Below, in pieces: positions 1 through 9,880 of a DNA stretch of 64,000 bases (the first letter of the stretch is position 1; each line of letters opens with the position of its first letter). Origin of the DNA: Metopolophium dirhodum (Eukaryota; Arthropoda; Insecta; Hemiptera; Aphididae); the NCBI RefSeq assembly GCF_019925205.1, contig NC_083560.1, positions 17,193,145-17,257,144 on the forward strand. Direction: 5' to 3'. The notes beneath the pieces were generated by a model. The model worked only from the letters and a program-made list of their open reading frames with translations. It made no database searches and was not told where the DNA came from. Made by a program: the position numbers and the translations under genes.

Positions 1-276
1 TATTTTTTAAAAGTCTGTTTATATCGTATCGAAAACTAATATACAATTACCTAACGCACAGTAGTAAATAGGACACAACTGATAAATGATCAATTAACCG
101 ATAGCATAATATGTGATACCGTTTATAATTTATAACTATTGACTGTTTAATTGTCAATATATTCCTTAAAAAGACAATTTGTTAAAATGTAAAATATGTT
201 TTTAACTGTCACATTATTTTCTGTTGTAGAGTTTAACCTCACATTATTGTTGTAACAATTTTTTAATCAATATATT
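1..276. other. AT-rich stretch, no gene
   Basis: No reading frame or RNA gene is visible. Phrases around 60-120 (a GATAAATGAT/ACCGATAG pattern) resemble those around 35450-35520, and 900-1350 resembles 35570-35760, so this end of the window and 35.4-35.8 kb probably carry diverged copies of one repeat. Confidence 0.4.
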
Positions 277-322
277 ATTTATAATCATCTTATCAATTTA
301 TCATATTATCATTATCCACACA
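277..322. repeat. 46-bp direct repeat, left copy
   Basis: This segment, beginning ATTTATAATCATC and ending CCACACA, recurs at 833-878 with a single visible difference. The two copies bracket the Gypsy integrase remnant. Forty-six bases is far too long for an ordinary retrotransposon target duplication (4-6 bp), so they are more likely element ends or a repair-made duplication. Confidence 0.7.
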
Positions 323-815
323 CGCCCCCTTTTTTTTTTACATATGTGCACCATATATTGATAGAATATATCAGGAGCCCTTTTTTGCCTTTGTGATTTT
401 CTCACTACTAATTCCTTACCTTGTTCTTTTTCTTTAATTTCATCTTCTTTCACTAACCTTTGGTATTTTCTTATTTTCTTAAAAAATATGTCATTTCTCC
501 TCATTACTCTATTGTTTTTGTCCATTCTTACCAGATACGATCTAAATGGTAATATTACCTTCACTATTCCACCTTCACTCCACAACTTATTTTTTATGTC
601 TTGTATTCTATCTCCTGTCTTTAGTTCTGCATTTTCGTTTACACTTGTACTGCTCTGTTAGCTTTTTTTTTCTTTTATTATTAATTTATGTGCATCTTCA
701 CATATAAGTTTTGGTTTTAGATCTTCTAATTTATATGGAACTTTAGATCTCAACTTCCTACTTATTAATATTTGTGTTGGTGAATACTGTAATCCAGCCA
801 CTGGACTTTTGTTAA
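301..815 (-). pseudogene. Ty3/Gypsy-type integrase C-terminal remnant
   Basis: Read on the minus strand, about 815 down to 301 encodes the end of a Gypsy-class pol polyprotein. The region near 815-700 reads NKSPVAGLQYSPTQILI followed by RKLRSK, matching the part of Ty3/Gypsy integrases after the catalytic core. Near 590-480 there is GGIVKVILPFRSYLV then RRNDIFFKKI, the small C-terminal fold that ends many insect Gypsy integrases. An in-frame stop (TAA near 660) and the absence of the core DDE domain, reverse transcriptase, gag and recognisable LTRs make it a dead fragment. The last 94 codons (585-301) are still open. The family assignment rests on motif recognition only. Confidence 0.7.
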
Positions 816-832
816 ACTCTTACAATAATAAT

Positions 833-878
833 ATTTATAATCATCTTATCAATTTATCATATTATCATTACCCACACA
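833..878. repeat. 46-bp direct repeat, right copy
   Basis: Second copy of the 277-322 sequence, immediately beyond the upstream limit of the integrase remnant. Confidence 0.7.
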
Positions 879-1759
879 TTAATATTCGTAAAACTTTGTT
901 GATTAGTAGTCATTCATTATCCATTTTTTTCTGTGTGTAACCCATAATAATTTCTAAACCTCTATAACGTAGGTATTCAAACTTTTTATCGCACGGCTCC
1001 TTTGTGCGTTCATATTTTTAAAGGGCTCACAAATTATTATGAAAAAATTGAAACAATACGGATACGATTTGGCCAATATCAGTGATAATAACGCAGTGAC
1101 TTAAGTACTAGAAATAAAACATTCAATAGTCGAGTAACGTGTTTCATTATCGTTTCCATAATCGCTTTGACCCGGCTCCCTTCGCCAACTCTTATTGTGA
1201 CGCAAGAAAAGTACTGTGCTAAGAAAACGGTGTTTTAATACCTCTGGTCTCCAATCGAATGGGTTTTTTAAAAAAATTCAGTATAATTTCATAGAAATAT
1301 TTCAAGAAGAGTGCATTTTTCAATTTTGAAATATTTGAAATTTATACCAAAAAATAATGATACTAAAATATATGCTTCCTATACCAAATGACGGATAAAA
1401 TAATATGTGAACAATATTTCTCGAAAAGCCGATACTTCACAATACGACCACGGCCCCGCGATTGTAGTAGCCTATAAAATGACACGACGAGGAAAACATT
1501 GTAAATAGTGGTCAACTCGAAGGGAAAAGTGCGGGGTGATTCAAAAACATAACCTTAAGAAGTTTTATTCGGTGACACAAACTTCTCAGCATACTTAAAG
1601 ATTTATAAATGACGAATTAAAGCGAGATTAGGGGCAAAGGGTGGGTGTTTGTCGTAAGCGGGTCTTTTATCATTCAAAACTGTCATACACCTACGTCCTA
1701 TACATATTTGGTCAATCACTCTGTATATATGTTTTTTATTATTGGAGGTGTGAAATAAG
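879..1759. other. Non-coding stretch, no gene seen
   Basis: AT-rich, with a slightly CpG-richer patch at 1440-1680. No supported reading frame, tRNA or transposon terminus could be found. Confidence 0.35.
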
Positions 1760-1990
1760 CAAGGCTGGGCAAGTCAATGATTTTTTTAACTCAGTTAGGC
1801 CAAGTTAATAACAATGCGCCAATAACAAAAGTTAAAAGTTAAAAGATAATATACACTTTTTGTTAAATTTTTATTAAGTTAAAAAAAAGTTAATTTGCTT
1901 ATCCAACGCTACCGTACTTAATTTTTTTCCAACCCAAAACTAAAATAGACTATTTCCATACAAGTTACATTCGAATGATTTACATTTTCT
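1760..1990 (+). mobile_element. hAT-like MITE, 5' part only
   Basis: Starts CAAGGCTGGGCAAGTCAATG and continues with the TTAACTCAGTTA / AAGTTAA-rich body seen in the complete copy at 13766-14318. Both share the segment TTTTTTTCCAACCCAAAAC. The right terminus is absent, so this copy is truncated. Confidence 0.6.
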
Positions 1991-2728
1991 ACATTTATCA
2001 TCATCGAAAAATGTTAAAGTTTATGAAAAAAATTGTTTTTGTCAACATTTTTGGAGTTTTCACTTTTTGAAACGTCGACACTAATTAATTTCCATACATT
2101 CCAAGACGAAATATTTTTCTGAAAATATCGAATTTTAATTTTAGTACCGTCAATTATTATTACTTACAGTAGAGACCGGGTTTGTACGCAATAATTTCAT
2201 GCGTTTTTTGAGGGCACGCCGTGAGTTGGAAAATATGTCGACAATCTGTTTTGCAGAGGATTCGTGGAATAATTTCGTCATGCATAATATAAAGTATGCG
2301 TTTTAAAAATAATTTCGAATGTTTCGCAGTGAAGACATCATTCTATTTTCCCGCCTCAATGTTGTGTATGTGGTGGGCGTATTGCACGAAATTAAAACGT
2401 TTCAGAAATAAACTACGAAAATTGTTTGGAAATCAGCTTCGAGTTCGAGGAAATTATTTTGTAAATATTCACTACCAACTATTGGACCAGATCATACTAG
2501 TATAAAGCTTTCTTACAGCAGTTTTGTTCACGGTGGATGATAACAATATGTAATATTATCATTATATCATCGTACGGGTAAGACAGAACTTGATACGTGA
2601 CGTGACGCGATGAGCATATTCTTTTATAGTTTTATTGTGTCCGTGTCTCGTTGTCAAGTTTGACTGAATAATGCTTTTCAAAGAAACGCTGCTTTAGAAT
2701 CTAACCAATAACAATATTATATTTTTCA
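1991..2728. other. Non-coding stretch, no gene seen
   Basis: A short open frame at 2296-2505 has no recognisable motif and no codon bias. Nothing else is supported. Confidence 0.3.
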
Positions 2729-3845
2729 AGATTCTGAACGGAGCGACGGATGTATTGATTTTACAAAAATGTGTGTGTGTGTTTTTTTGTTGTGTCTGTT
2801 ACGATTTGGTGCAGTAAAAATGGTTCGATTTTTAGATCAGAATCTTTTCTGGAATGAAAATAAAGTATCTAGTTGATACTTTGGGAGTTCAAAAAGTTCG
2901 TCGTATTTTACTTAAAAATTGGGTGAAAAACAATAATTGGGGAAAACGAGAATATTTATTCGAAATCAGTTTTTGAATAAAATAGATTCTTGAACGAATA
3001 ACCGTGATTACAAATTTCAAATTTTTAGAAAGTATTCAACTTAGCGTTTTATATAAATGGTATGGTTTTTAAAATAAAATGTATTTGAATCTTTTTGAGC
3101 TATTTTAAAAGTATTTTGAATTTTAAACTTGTCTAAGTATTTTTTAAAATTTTTTTTTCTGGTAAAAATTCATGAAAATGCATCAAAAAGTTTCTTAACG
3201 ATAAAAACACAATTTTTTTGTCAAAACGTTTATATAAAAATGTTTTTATCAAAATCACCAACATATACAAATTATTTTGAAGCAAAAAATCGAAACATTT
3301 AGTAGTTTGAAAATGCAATAGTCAAGATTCAATATACTAACTAGAACTACAGAAACAAAAAAATCATATTTTATCAAGTTAAGATTCTGACTAAATTGGA
3401 TACCTATAGTAATTATATTATGGATGCGTAAGTTACCGATTTATTATGAAATGATTTTAGCTTTTTTACTATTGTTACATAAAGTTAAATAATCAATTTC
3501 TATTCTCGTTTCAATTTTAAAAATATTGAGATCAATTCAAAGCAATATGAATCAAAGATGCATTTCGAATTTTTTATTTATGAAAAAACTTGTTAGTTAA
3601 AATTATTTGCTTGGTAGATATCTTGAAAACGTAATACAAGATCACACATAAGTGTTATTCTTATAGTAATTTATAAACATTCAAACTTCGTTAAAAACCA
3701 CAAAAATTTGAAAATTATTTCGTCAGTACCAAGGTGGTTAAAAATGTATAAAATTTTCAAAATTTTTATACTACGTTAGTAGTAAAATTTTAAACTACCT
3801 TATTATTTCACATAATACTTTTATAACTATATCTATTTCAGGTTA
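2729..3845 (+). repeat. Long interspersed repeat, family A
   Basis: Begins AGATTCTGAACGGAGCGA, then ATGTATTGATTTTACA and a GT-rich run. The same opening occurs at 31726 (+) and, inverted, at 7313 and 27119. The body is very AT-rich, with recurring phrases such as TGAGCTATTTT and CATGAAAATGCA. It has no coding capacity, so it is a non-autonomous repeat of uncertain class. The right limit is approximate. Confidence 0.55.
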
Positions 3846-3867
3846 CAGATGTTTTAATATTCTAAGC

Positions 3868-4535
3868 TAGCCGACCCGTCACGGCTTCGCCCGTGATTGG
3901 TTGTTTATTTTTTTTCGGACGATGATATGTATAATTTTTTATTTAAATTTTATCGTTAAAAGTGATCTGCAAATGAATATAAATAATGGTTAATAAAAAC
4001 GTTTTGAAATGTTTCTAGCGGTATTAATGGTAAACTAATTTTTATAGCACTTCATTACCAGTAAAAAAAAACGCAAATCTTACAAAAATTATGATTGTTT
4101 AACTACTTTTGGGTGTAACATGCTACAGCCTGCAGTAAGTGCAACTCAGCCACCCTGTTAGGCAATCGTCGGATCGCGGACAAAGGGCAACTCTTTCACC
4201 AATCACCTTGGTAGGCAATTTTCAATAATTCGATTTGAAGCAAGCTTGTACTTGATCTGCCCGAAAAACCAATGTCAACCGATAATAAATAAACACAAAT
4301 AATTTCTATTGTTGATTGTAATCAATGGGAATTATTAATAAATAAAAATAAAATTTCCAATGTAAACTTCAATGTCCCTGTTTGAGCACCTCTTTAAAAT
4401 GCGAATTTTGGCAAACCATATCTTATGGCACGGTGAAAATATGAGAAGAACCTCTATTCCAAATTTCAAGTTCGTTCGTTGCGTAGTTATTGAGTCACAG
4501 CGATCAGTGACTAAGTGGTATTTGGATTTTATAAA
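3868..4535 (+). repeat. Retroelement-like 3' fragment
   Basis: Holds CCGACCCGTCACGGCTTCGC near its start and TCCAAATTTCAAGTTCGTTC with TAGTTATTGAGTCACAG near 4460-4500. Phrases of this kind are typical of the tails of dispersed insect elements (RTE-like LINE or Helitron-type). No coding part remains, so the class is not settled. A similar tail occurs at 46590-46780. Confidence 0.35.
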
Positions 4536-4602
4536 AATTTTGTAGTAATTTAATAAAAAAAAAAATAAAAAAAAAAAATCCTATGAAAATGTAACAAATC
4601 GG

Positions 4603-4790
4603 GGAAGTCACTCCGCTGCATAATAAGTGTGGAGTGTACCTGTTGTGCATTATAATTGTCGAGTCGGTCACCTTAATAGATGTGGTAAATTTGATTAAAT
4701 TAAATGTTTAATTTAAAATTTTAAAATTAAAACGACACAAAATCGTTGTACACGAAAAACGACTCTGAGCGAAGACGGTCTGTCAGCCTA
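4603..4790 (-). repeat. Family C repeat, terminal part, inverted
   Basis: Diverged inverted copy of the end of the family C repeat (compare 61670-61801): an altered form of the 'GTCGCTCTGCTGTACAGTAG' segment, then ACGAAAAACGACTCTGAGCG and GACGGTCTGTCAG. Confidence 0.5.
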
Positions 4791-4819
4791 GTATATTTTA
4801 TGCTATTATTGCTATTTTA

Positions 4820-5152
4820 CACATTGACGGACAATCATAAAAAAGTACTGCTGTAGCAATATGTTTGTTTGGTGATGTCAGGGGACACTTTTGAATTCAT
4901 ATGTAATAGTACTGCTATAGCAGTTCTCAAAAACCGACTAAAAATGGACACTACTGCTACAGCAGTGGTTTTTTCAATGGTATCATATGAGAGACCAAGT
5001 TTACTGTCCATATACATCATAAAGTGATATTGGTCACTGACAAAATAAAGCAAATATAATTTTAAAAAAATATTGATTATTTTTTTTATAAAATTGATTA
5101 ATTTAGGCATGCTTTTTATAATTACTTATAATCCACACTGTCCGTCAATGTG
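4820..5152. mobile_element. piggyBac-like MITE, TTAA-type target
   Basis: The ends are inverted repeats starting CACATTGACGGACA (right end: TGTCCGTCAATGTG). They are flanked by TTTA on the left and TTAA on the right, which fits a TTAA target with one later mutation. The 333-bp body contains three imperfect palindromes of the form CTGCTGTAGCAG (near 4848, 4908 and 4951). A 91-codon minus-strand frame (5110-4835) has no transposase motif and probably arises by chance. The superfamily is inferred from target site and terminus only. Confidence 0.5.
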
Positions 5153-5156
5153 TTAA

Positions 5157-5699
5157 GTAATTTATTTTACAATAAATAGTAATGCAGTACATATTTTAAT
5201 ATTGAATTTTTCTGAAAACGTTGCATTTTAAAATATCATTGTGTCAATAAAATATAATAGTATATTTAAAAAGTTTCAAGTATCCGCAAATGATATTATT
5301 TTTATATCACAACAAAATAACTAAAATCAGTATTATCCGTCGCATTAGAAGTTATATTTTAATCTATTTTCGTCCGAATTTAAACTCAAGGGTGTCGGTG
5401 CCGGTTTTTCCAATTCTCTAAAATTCTAAACAATTTGAAAATTATATTTTATTTTTTAGTTACTTTCCCTCAAGACACTCGAGCCATTACACTTAATTTA
5501 ACAAGCACACACATTATGGCTTATTGTACTTTTTTTTAGTATAGATTGTATAAGTTCTTGATCAAAAATAAAAAAAAAAATAAAAATATTTTAGTTACTA
5601 CCTTGATTATAATACTTTTCCACTGATTTACAACTAGAAATTTATTAAGGGGAGGGGGGTCAATACGGTGTATTATATCAACGAAAATTACTTAACAGG
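5157..5699. other. AT-rich stretch with a family B repeat fragment
   Basis: From about 5600 to 5699 the sequence matches the start of the family B repeat (compare 23790-23880): AGGGGAGGGGGGTCAATACG, then GTGTATTATATC. The match stops at the hAT insertion beginning at 5708. The rest shows nothing supportable. Confidence 0.4.
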
Positions 5700-5707
5700 A
5701 AAATTAT

Positions 5708-6302
5708 TAGTGTTGGCCAACGATATCGATAATTCGATACGATATCGATATCGTGGGTATTTTTCAATGATTTCGATATCGATATCTAAAAATAATTATC
5801 GAAAATATCGCAATATCGGTGTGATTAAACACTAAACTGAGTAAACAGTATAAAATTAAATTAAAAAAAAATATCTGTCAGATATAATAAAGATAAAAAC
5901 GTAGATTATGATACGAGGCGATATTAATATGTTCCAAAGAAATAACCACCACACCAAACAATTTAATCTAAATTCAGTATCGGTTGTTAACTCGCGGTGA
6001 GACGTCGTAATTATTTTCGTAATTATTACGTTCGTTATTAATTTTATTATTTATACAAATAAAATGAGTGAAAACTTTAAATTAGTACCGTTGTCTGGTG
6101 CTAGAAGTGGTATATGGCAACATTTTGGTTTTAAAGTTAATGAAAAGGGGATTATATTAAATAATATGCATTCTATACTTTTAATGTTTTAAATTTTTAA
6201 TATGCTTCGATATCGATATCGGTATTTTTCCGACATCGCAATACGATATCGGAGGAAAAAATACGATATCGATATTGAAAATTATATCGTTGGCCAACAT
6301 TA
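5708..6302 (+). mobile_element. hAT deletion derivative with BED-finger start
   Basis: A 595-bp element bounded by TAGTGTTGGCCAACGATAT and its inverted match (which begins TAATGTTGGCC). It is flanked by identical 8-bp duplications AAAATTAT at 5700-5707 and 6303-6310, the hallmark of hAT transposition. Both subterminal regions are packed with GATATCGATATC motifs, candidate transposase-binding repeats. The centre keeps the first codons of a hAT transposase (6064-6192) and nothing more, so the element is non-autonomous and derived from a full-length hAT by internal deletion. Confidence 0.85.
6064..6192 (+). pseudogene. N-terminus of hAT transposase (BED finger start)
   Basis: A 42-codon frame starts at ATG 6064 and reads MSENFKLVPLSGARSG, then IWQHFGFKVNEKG, and ends at TAA 6190-6192. 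The W-x2-F-x-F pattern shortly after the start is the usual opening of the BED zinc finger in insect hAT transposases, but the Cys/His ligands that should follow are missing because the element is deleted there. It cannot encode an active transposase. It shows what the parent element was. Confidence 0.65.
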
Positions 6303-6447
6303 AAAATTATGTTTAGGTAGTAGGTACAGTGTTCAATGTTTAAAGACAAGGATTGAAAATTTAAAATCAGGTTTCTCATAAGTATTTTATATTAAAACAA
6401 AAAAATCTAAAAACTATTTAAGCACATTTTTATTTAATAGATAATTA

Positions 6448-6833
6448 AGGGCGTCTGATTCGGTGCATTTTTAGTACAAAAACATGTCTTAGAAGAATAT
6501 CTCTCACACCCTGTAGAAAAGTCGGATTTCGTTAATTTATTTTTTTTATTTAGAAGAAGAGAACATTTTTCAAGGGCTGAATTTTCATTTTACTTTAAAT
6601 AGTAGTAAAAAAATACGTTTGAAAAAGAACAATTTATATTGTGTATTTTTGCAAATGCGTATTTTAGCTTCTATAATTATAATTTTAAAAACCGGGTTTT
6701 GATTCAACCTCCAAATGTTCTCTTCTTTTAAATAAAATGAAAAATTAACGAAATCCGAATTTTCTACAGGATGTTAGAAATTTTCCTGTAAGACATGTTT
6801 TTTTTACTAAAAACGCACTGGCTCAGACGCCCT
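6448..6833. mobile_element. TA-flanked MITE with ~130-bp inverted ends
   Basis: The termini read AGGGCGTCTGATTCGGTGC on the left and the inverse of AGGGCGTCTGAGCCAGTGC on the right. Similarity continues inward past AAAACATGTCTTA, CCTGTAGAAAA and AGAAGAGAACATTT, so the element is largely a long palindrome. It is flanked by TA on both sides (6446-6447, 6834-6835), which suggests a Tc1/mariner-type element. It is non-coding. A left arm of the same family lies at 62018-62140. Confidence 0.65.
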
Positions 6834-6869
6834 TAACTTCGCTTTTACGTATCTTGTCTATGATTTTTG

Positions 6870-7313
6870 ATTTTTAAATGCTTTTCATAAAAAAATTGTG
6901 ACTATGGATTTTTGATTTTTTTTCATCTGCCTTTGATTATGGTGTATAGAAAATGCTAATATAAACATTCAGTCAATATTTCATGTACCTACGGTCATTT
7001 GTTTAAGAGTTGCACCTAAAACTAAAATTGATTTTTTCGAAAACATATTTTGTGTAAAAATTTCCGTTTTTCCTTAATTTTTGTTTTGTTTTTCACGGTG
7101 CTTTGAAAACTACTAGGAACTACTTTTGACCCCCCCCCCCCCCCCCAAATACCATTTTCTATCAGAAAAGATAGTGTTGAAGAAAATCCAAGCATTTTTA
7201 CTGTCCTAAAATGTGATGACAGACACAAAAATAAAAAAAAAAATAATAAAATAAAAAAAAAATACACAAATTATTGTAAAATCGATACATTTATCGCTCC
7301 GCTCAGAATCTAA
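6870..7313 (-). repeat. Family A repeat, inverted copy, with poly-C run
   Basis: Ends with CGCTCCGCTCAGAATCTA, the inverted form of the family A opening, and shares AGTTGCACCTAAAAC and TTTCACGGTGCTTT phrases with 26820-27119. An uninterrupted run of 17 C lies at 7130-7146. No coding content. Confidence 0.55.
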
Positions 7314-8134
7314 AATGTCAATCATTAATTTATTCTAAGCAGTATAAATCGAATGTATTGTTATAGTTTTATTACATGTAACATTATATAGTTGACATTA
7401 CATCGTTTCAGAACAATAGAAGAAAATCAAACGCCTAAAAAATCTGAACTCTATATTATAACATGACTCATATTATTATGCACGTACGTAACTAATTTTA
7501 ATAAATTTCAATTCGAGAGGATATTTTATTTTAATAAGGGGTGGTTTAGCGACGAGGAAATGTCTGCGAAACGTGTAAGCGTCCGAGTGTATACCTTTCA
7601 ACGGGCTTGTCGACTCTGCCGAGAACACTTTGCCAATAAATTATTGAAATTTAAATATTTCCACTTTGCACAAACGCGGCACATTGTTTGCACGTTTAAT
7701 CGATACGACAACAGTTTAACTAAACATTCCGAGGGACCTTGATAATATCATGTACCTTTCTGATACAATGAGCACAATCAAAAATAAATAAGCCGAAACT
7801 GTTGAACAATTGATACCTACTTGTTGTCATAATATTATTCATAGTCGGGAATGTTAGAAACACGTAGGTGTTATAGTGAAAATCATTTTTTTTTTTTTTA
7901 CTTTTTAACCGAAAAATGAATTTAAACGATATTTTCGTTTGAGTTGAAAATTCGTCGAAACGCACTAATTTGAGCGCACCTATAGGTACCTAGCTCACGG
8001 CGAACTTTTATCCGTCCACTACTTTACTACGGAATATTAAAAAGTTGAAATCTACGATAAATCAGTTTCTCGAGAAATGCTCATCCGTCCAGACGGCTGC
8101 AATGAAAATACGCAATAATTAATAACGTGAACTA
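7314..8134. other. Non-coding stretch, one weak open frame
   Basis: A 60-codon frame at 7560-7742 (starting MSAKRVSVRVY) has no recognised domain. The surroundings show no repeat pairing. Nothing here is supported as a gene. Confidence 0.3.
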
Positions 8135-8136
8135 TA

Positions 8137-9010
8137 CAGTGTGTCCCGTCTTATATGCACCACGAATAATATCTCAACCCGATGGCACTAGCTTTACAAA
8201 CGGTTTACTGTGATGGATAGGTGGTACCGTAGTGCACATTTTGGGAAGATTTCAAAATTCTTAACTCCTTTGGTTCGCGCATGCGCAATACGACGTAAGT
8301 TTTTTCAATAGCAACTCTTATTTTTGACACCAGATATGTCTAGATAATTTTTTTCTAGCACATTTTGATCCATTCACCATTGTCCTGAACCCAAAATTGA
8401 CCAAGTCACAGGCCAGCAGAGTTCTGAAAATTGTAAAATTTTTCGTAAAGTATGGTACACTAAGTCTTGTATTGAGTGGATTTTTTGAATGAATAGGCAC
8501 ATGAAAAAATACACGAATACGTGATGCATACATACATACTTAATAATGAAACAAAAAGCAAATTACTTTGTATTATCTATTTTTTATTTAAGTACATTTG
8601 TTTATGTAATAAAATGTTCAAAATTGCCCCCGTTATTTTCCAAACATATTTCCAGTCGTCGAGTTAATTTCTCTGTGCGTAGCTGCCAAAATTATTTTCA
8701 ATTTTCAAAATTCTGTTAGCTTGTAACTCGGTCAATTTCGGGTTTAGGATTATGGTCAATGGATCAAAATGTACTGGAAAAAAATTACTTACCCACATCT
8801 GGTGTCAAAAAATAAGTGTCGCTATTCAAAAACACTTTTGTTGTATTGCGCGTGCGCGAACCAAAAGAGTTAAAAATTCGAAAATTTCCCGAAATGTGCA
8901 CTTCGCTACCACCTATCTATCACATCAAACCGTTTTTAAATCTAAGGTTAGGTTAGGTTCGGACTGAGATATTTAGTGGTACATATAAGACGGGACACTA
9001 ATATACACTG
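8137..9010 (-). mobile_element. Mariner-like derivative with ~300-bp inverted repeats
   Basis: The left arm (about 8137-8435) begins CAGTGTGTCCCGTCTTATAT. The right arm (about 8700-9010) is its inverse, ending GACGGGACACTAATATACACTG. The arms match along most of their length, including ACACCAGATATG and GCGCATGCGCAATAC. TA dinucleotides flank both ends (8135-8136, 9011-9012), as expected for the Tc1/mariner superfamily. The 250-bp middle holds the C-terminal codons of a transposase (8602-8691, minus). It is a deletion derivative of a long-TIR element of 874 bp. Confidence 0.75.
8602..8691 (-). pseudogene. Transposase C-terminal tail (Tc1/mariner-like)
   Basis: Twenty-nine minus-strand codons read FWQLRTEKLTRRLEICLENN followed by GGNFEHFIT and a stop at 8604-8602. 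The ending 'R-R-L-x-x-C-x-x-N-G-G-x-F-E-H' is a characteristic last helix and tail of a widespread group of insect DDE transposases. An in-frame TAA lies just upstream, where the long inverted repeat begins, so only the tail survives. It is useful for identifying the autonomous relative. Confidence 0.55.
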
Positions 9011-9099
9011 TATACCTACTATTCGTCAGATGACTTTTATTTTCCAATGTGATATTTTAAAAACGTCCGATCAATTATTATTATTATTATTTGCGTCCG

Positions 9100-9720
9100 G
9101 AAAAATTACAGCGTCTGCTAAAATTATATCGAATTCCCGTCCCGACCATATTACAATATAACGTTTTGTAAAATTATTAGCGTTTTATCGATGTCTGCAG
9201 GCCCGAGCATTGTTCGCGCGGTGTACCACGCGTTGTCCATAGCAAAAGAGATTACCTTCCGCGGCCGAGCGAAGGAGCTGGCAATTTTTTTCATTTCGTT
9301 CGCAGTATTTTACGTCATTATAATATCGTATTGTTTTACTTTGAATGTATATAGATAAAGCGTTGAACGAACATCGCTTTGTAAAAACGTATTTTCGAGA
9401 CGGACGAATCCGTCTCTCCGGATTATTACGCGAAACGTGTCCCAGCCGAGGTTCAAAAATAATAATCGAAGCCGATGGCGGTGGCTGGTCTCGCCTAATG
9501 GCGTCCACATAATATTACAATGTCACGTCTATAATTTTTTTCTCATCTTTTCCAGCAATATATTACACGACTATCGTCGTACGGATAGTGTACGTCTTTA
9601 AAAGCCATTTTTTTTACGATCGTCGTGTCGTCTACGCGTCGGGAACGTCACCGCACGGAATCGTTTCCCGATCGATCTATATTAAATATTATAATATGTT
9701 GCTGCCCGCGATTCGCATAA
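9100..9720. other. CpG-rich, apparently single-copy stretch
   Basis: Clearly richer in CG dinucleotides than its surroundings (for example CGTCGTGTCGTCTACGCGTC near 9622), and it shares no repeat with the rest of the window. In an AT-rich insect genome this may mark an exon or promoter region. An acceptor-like TCTTTTCCAG precedes an open frame at about 9558-9741 with no recognised motif. The open frame at 9191 lies inside it. Confidence 0.3.
9191..9358 (+). CDS. Possible 55-aa single-pass membrane microprotein
   Basis: ATG at 9191 opens 55 codons ending at TAA 9356-9358. The first half is polar and basic (MSAGPSIVRAVYHALS, then AKEITFRGRAKEL). Residues about 30-50 form one strongly hydrophobic run (LAIFFISFAVFYVIIISY), long enough for a transmembrane helix. 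I do not recognise a family. It sits in a CpG-rich block free of visible repeats, which slightly favours real coding. However, a 55-codon frame is not rare by chance, and no upstream promoter or splice context supports it. It could equally be an exon of a larger gene or noise. Confidence 0.22.
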   Translation: MSAGPSIVRAVYHALSIAKEITFRGRAKELAIFFISFAVFYVIIISYCFTLNVYR

Positions 9721-9880
9721 ATTATATCGTTACAATCATATAACGAAACGGTTTATTTTTCGTTTTGCATAAAATATGAATTACCCGGAGTAAAGCTTTA
9801 TTAAATTTAGAGAGATATTCGAATTATTTGCATAGCACCCGCTGCAGTGTCTACACGCGCAGACATTTTAAGACGTCTTA

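Noticed and set aside
7560..7742. 60-codon ORF starting MSAKRVSVRVY
   Set aside because: No domain, no splice or promoter context. A length of 60 codons is expected by chance in 64 kb.
8945..8960. GGTTAGGTTAGG as a telomeric repeat (also 55095-55112)
   Set aside because: Only two or three units each and lying inside transposon-like sequence. Not an array.
9185..9510. Two overlapping minus-strand ORFs in the CpG-rich block
   Set aside because: They overlap each other and the plus-strand 55-codon frame. Low AT content lengthens chance frames here.
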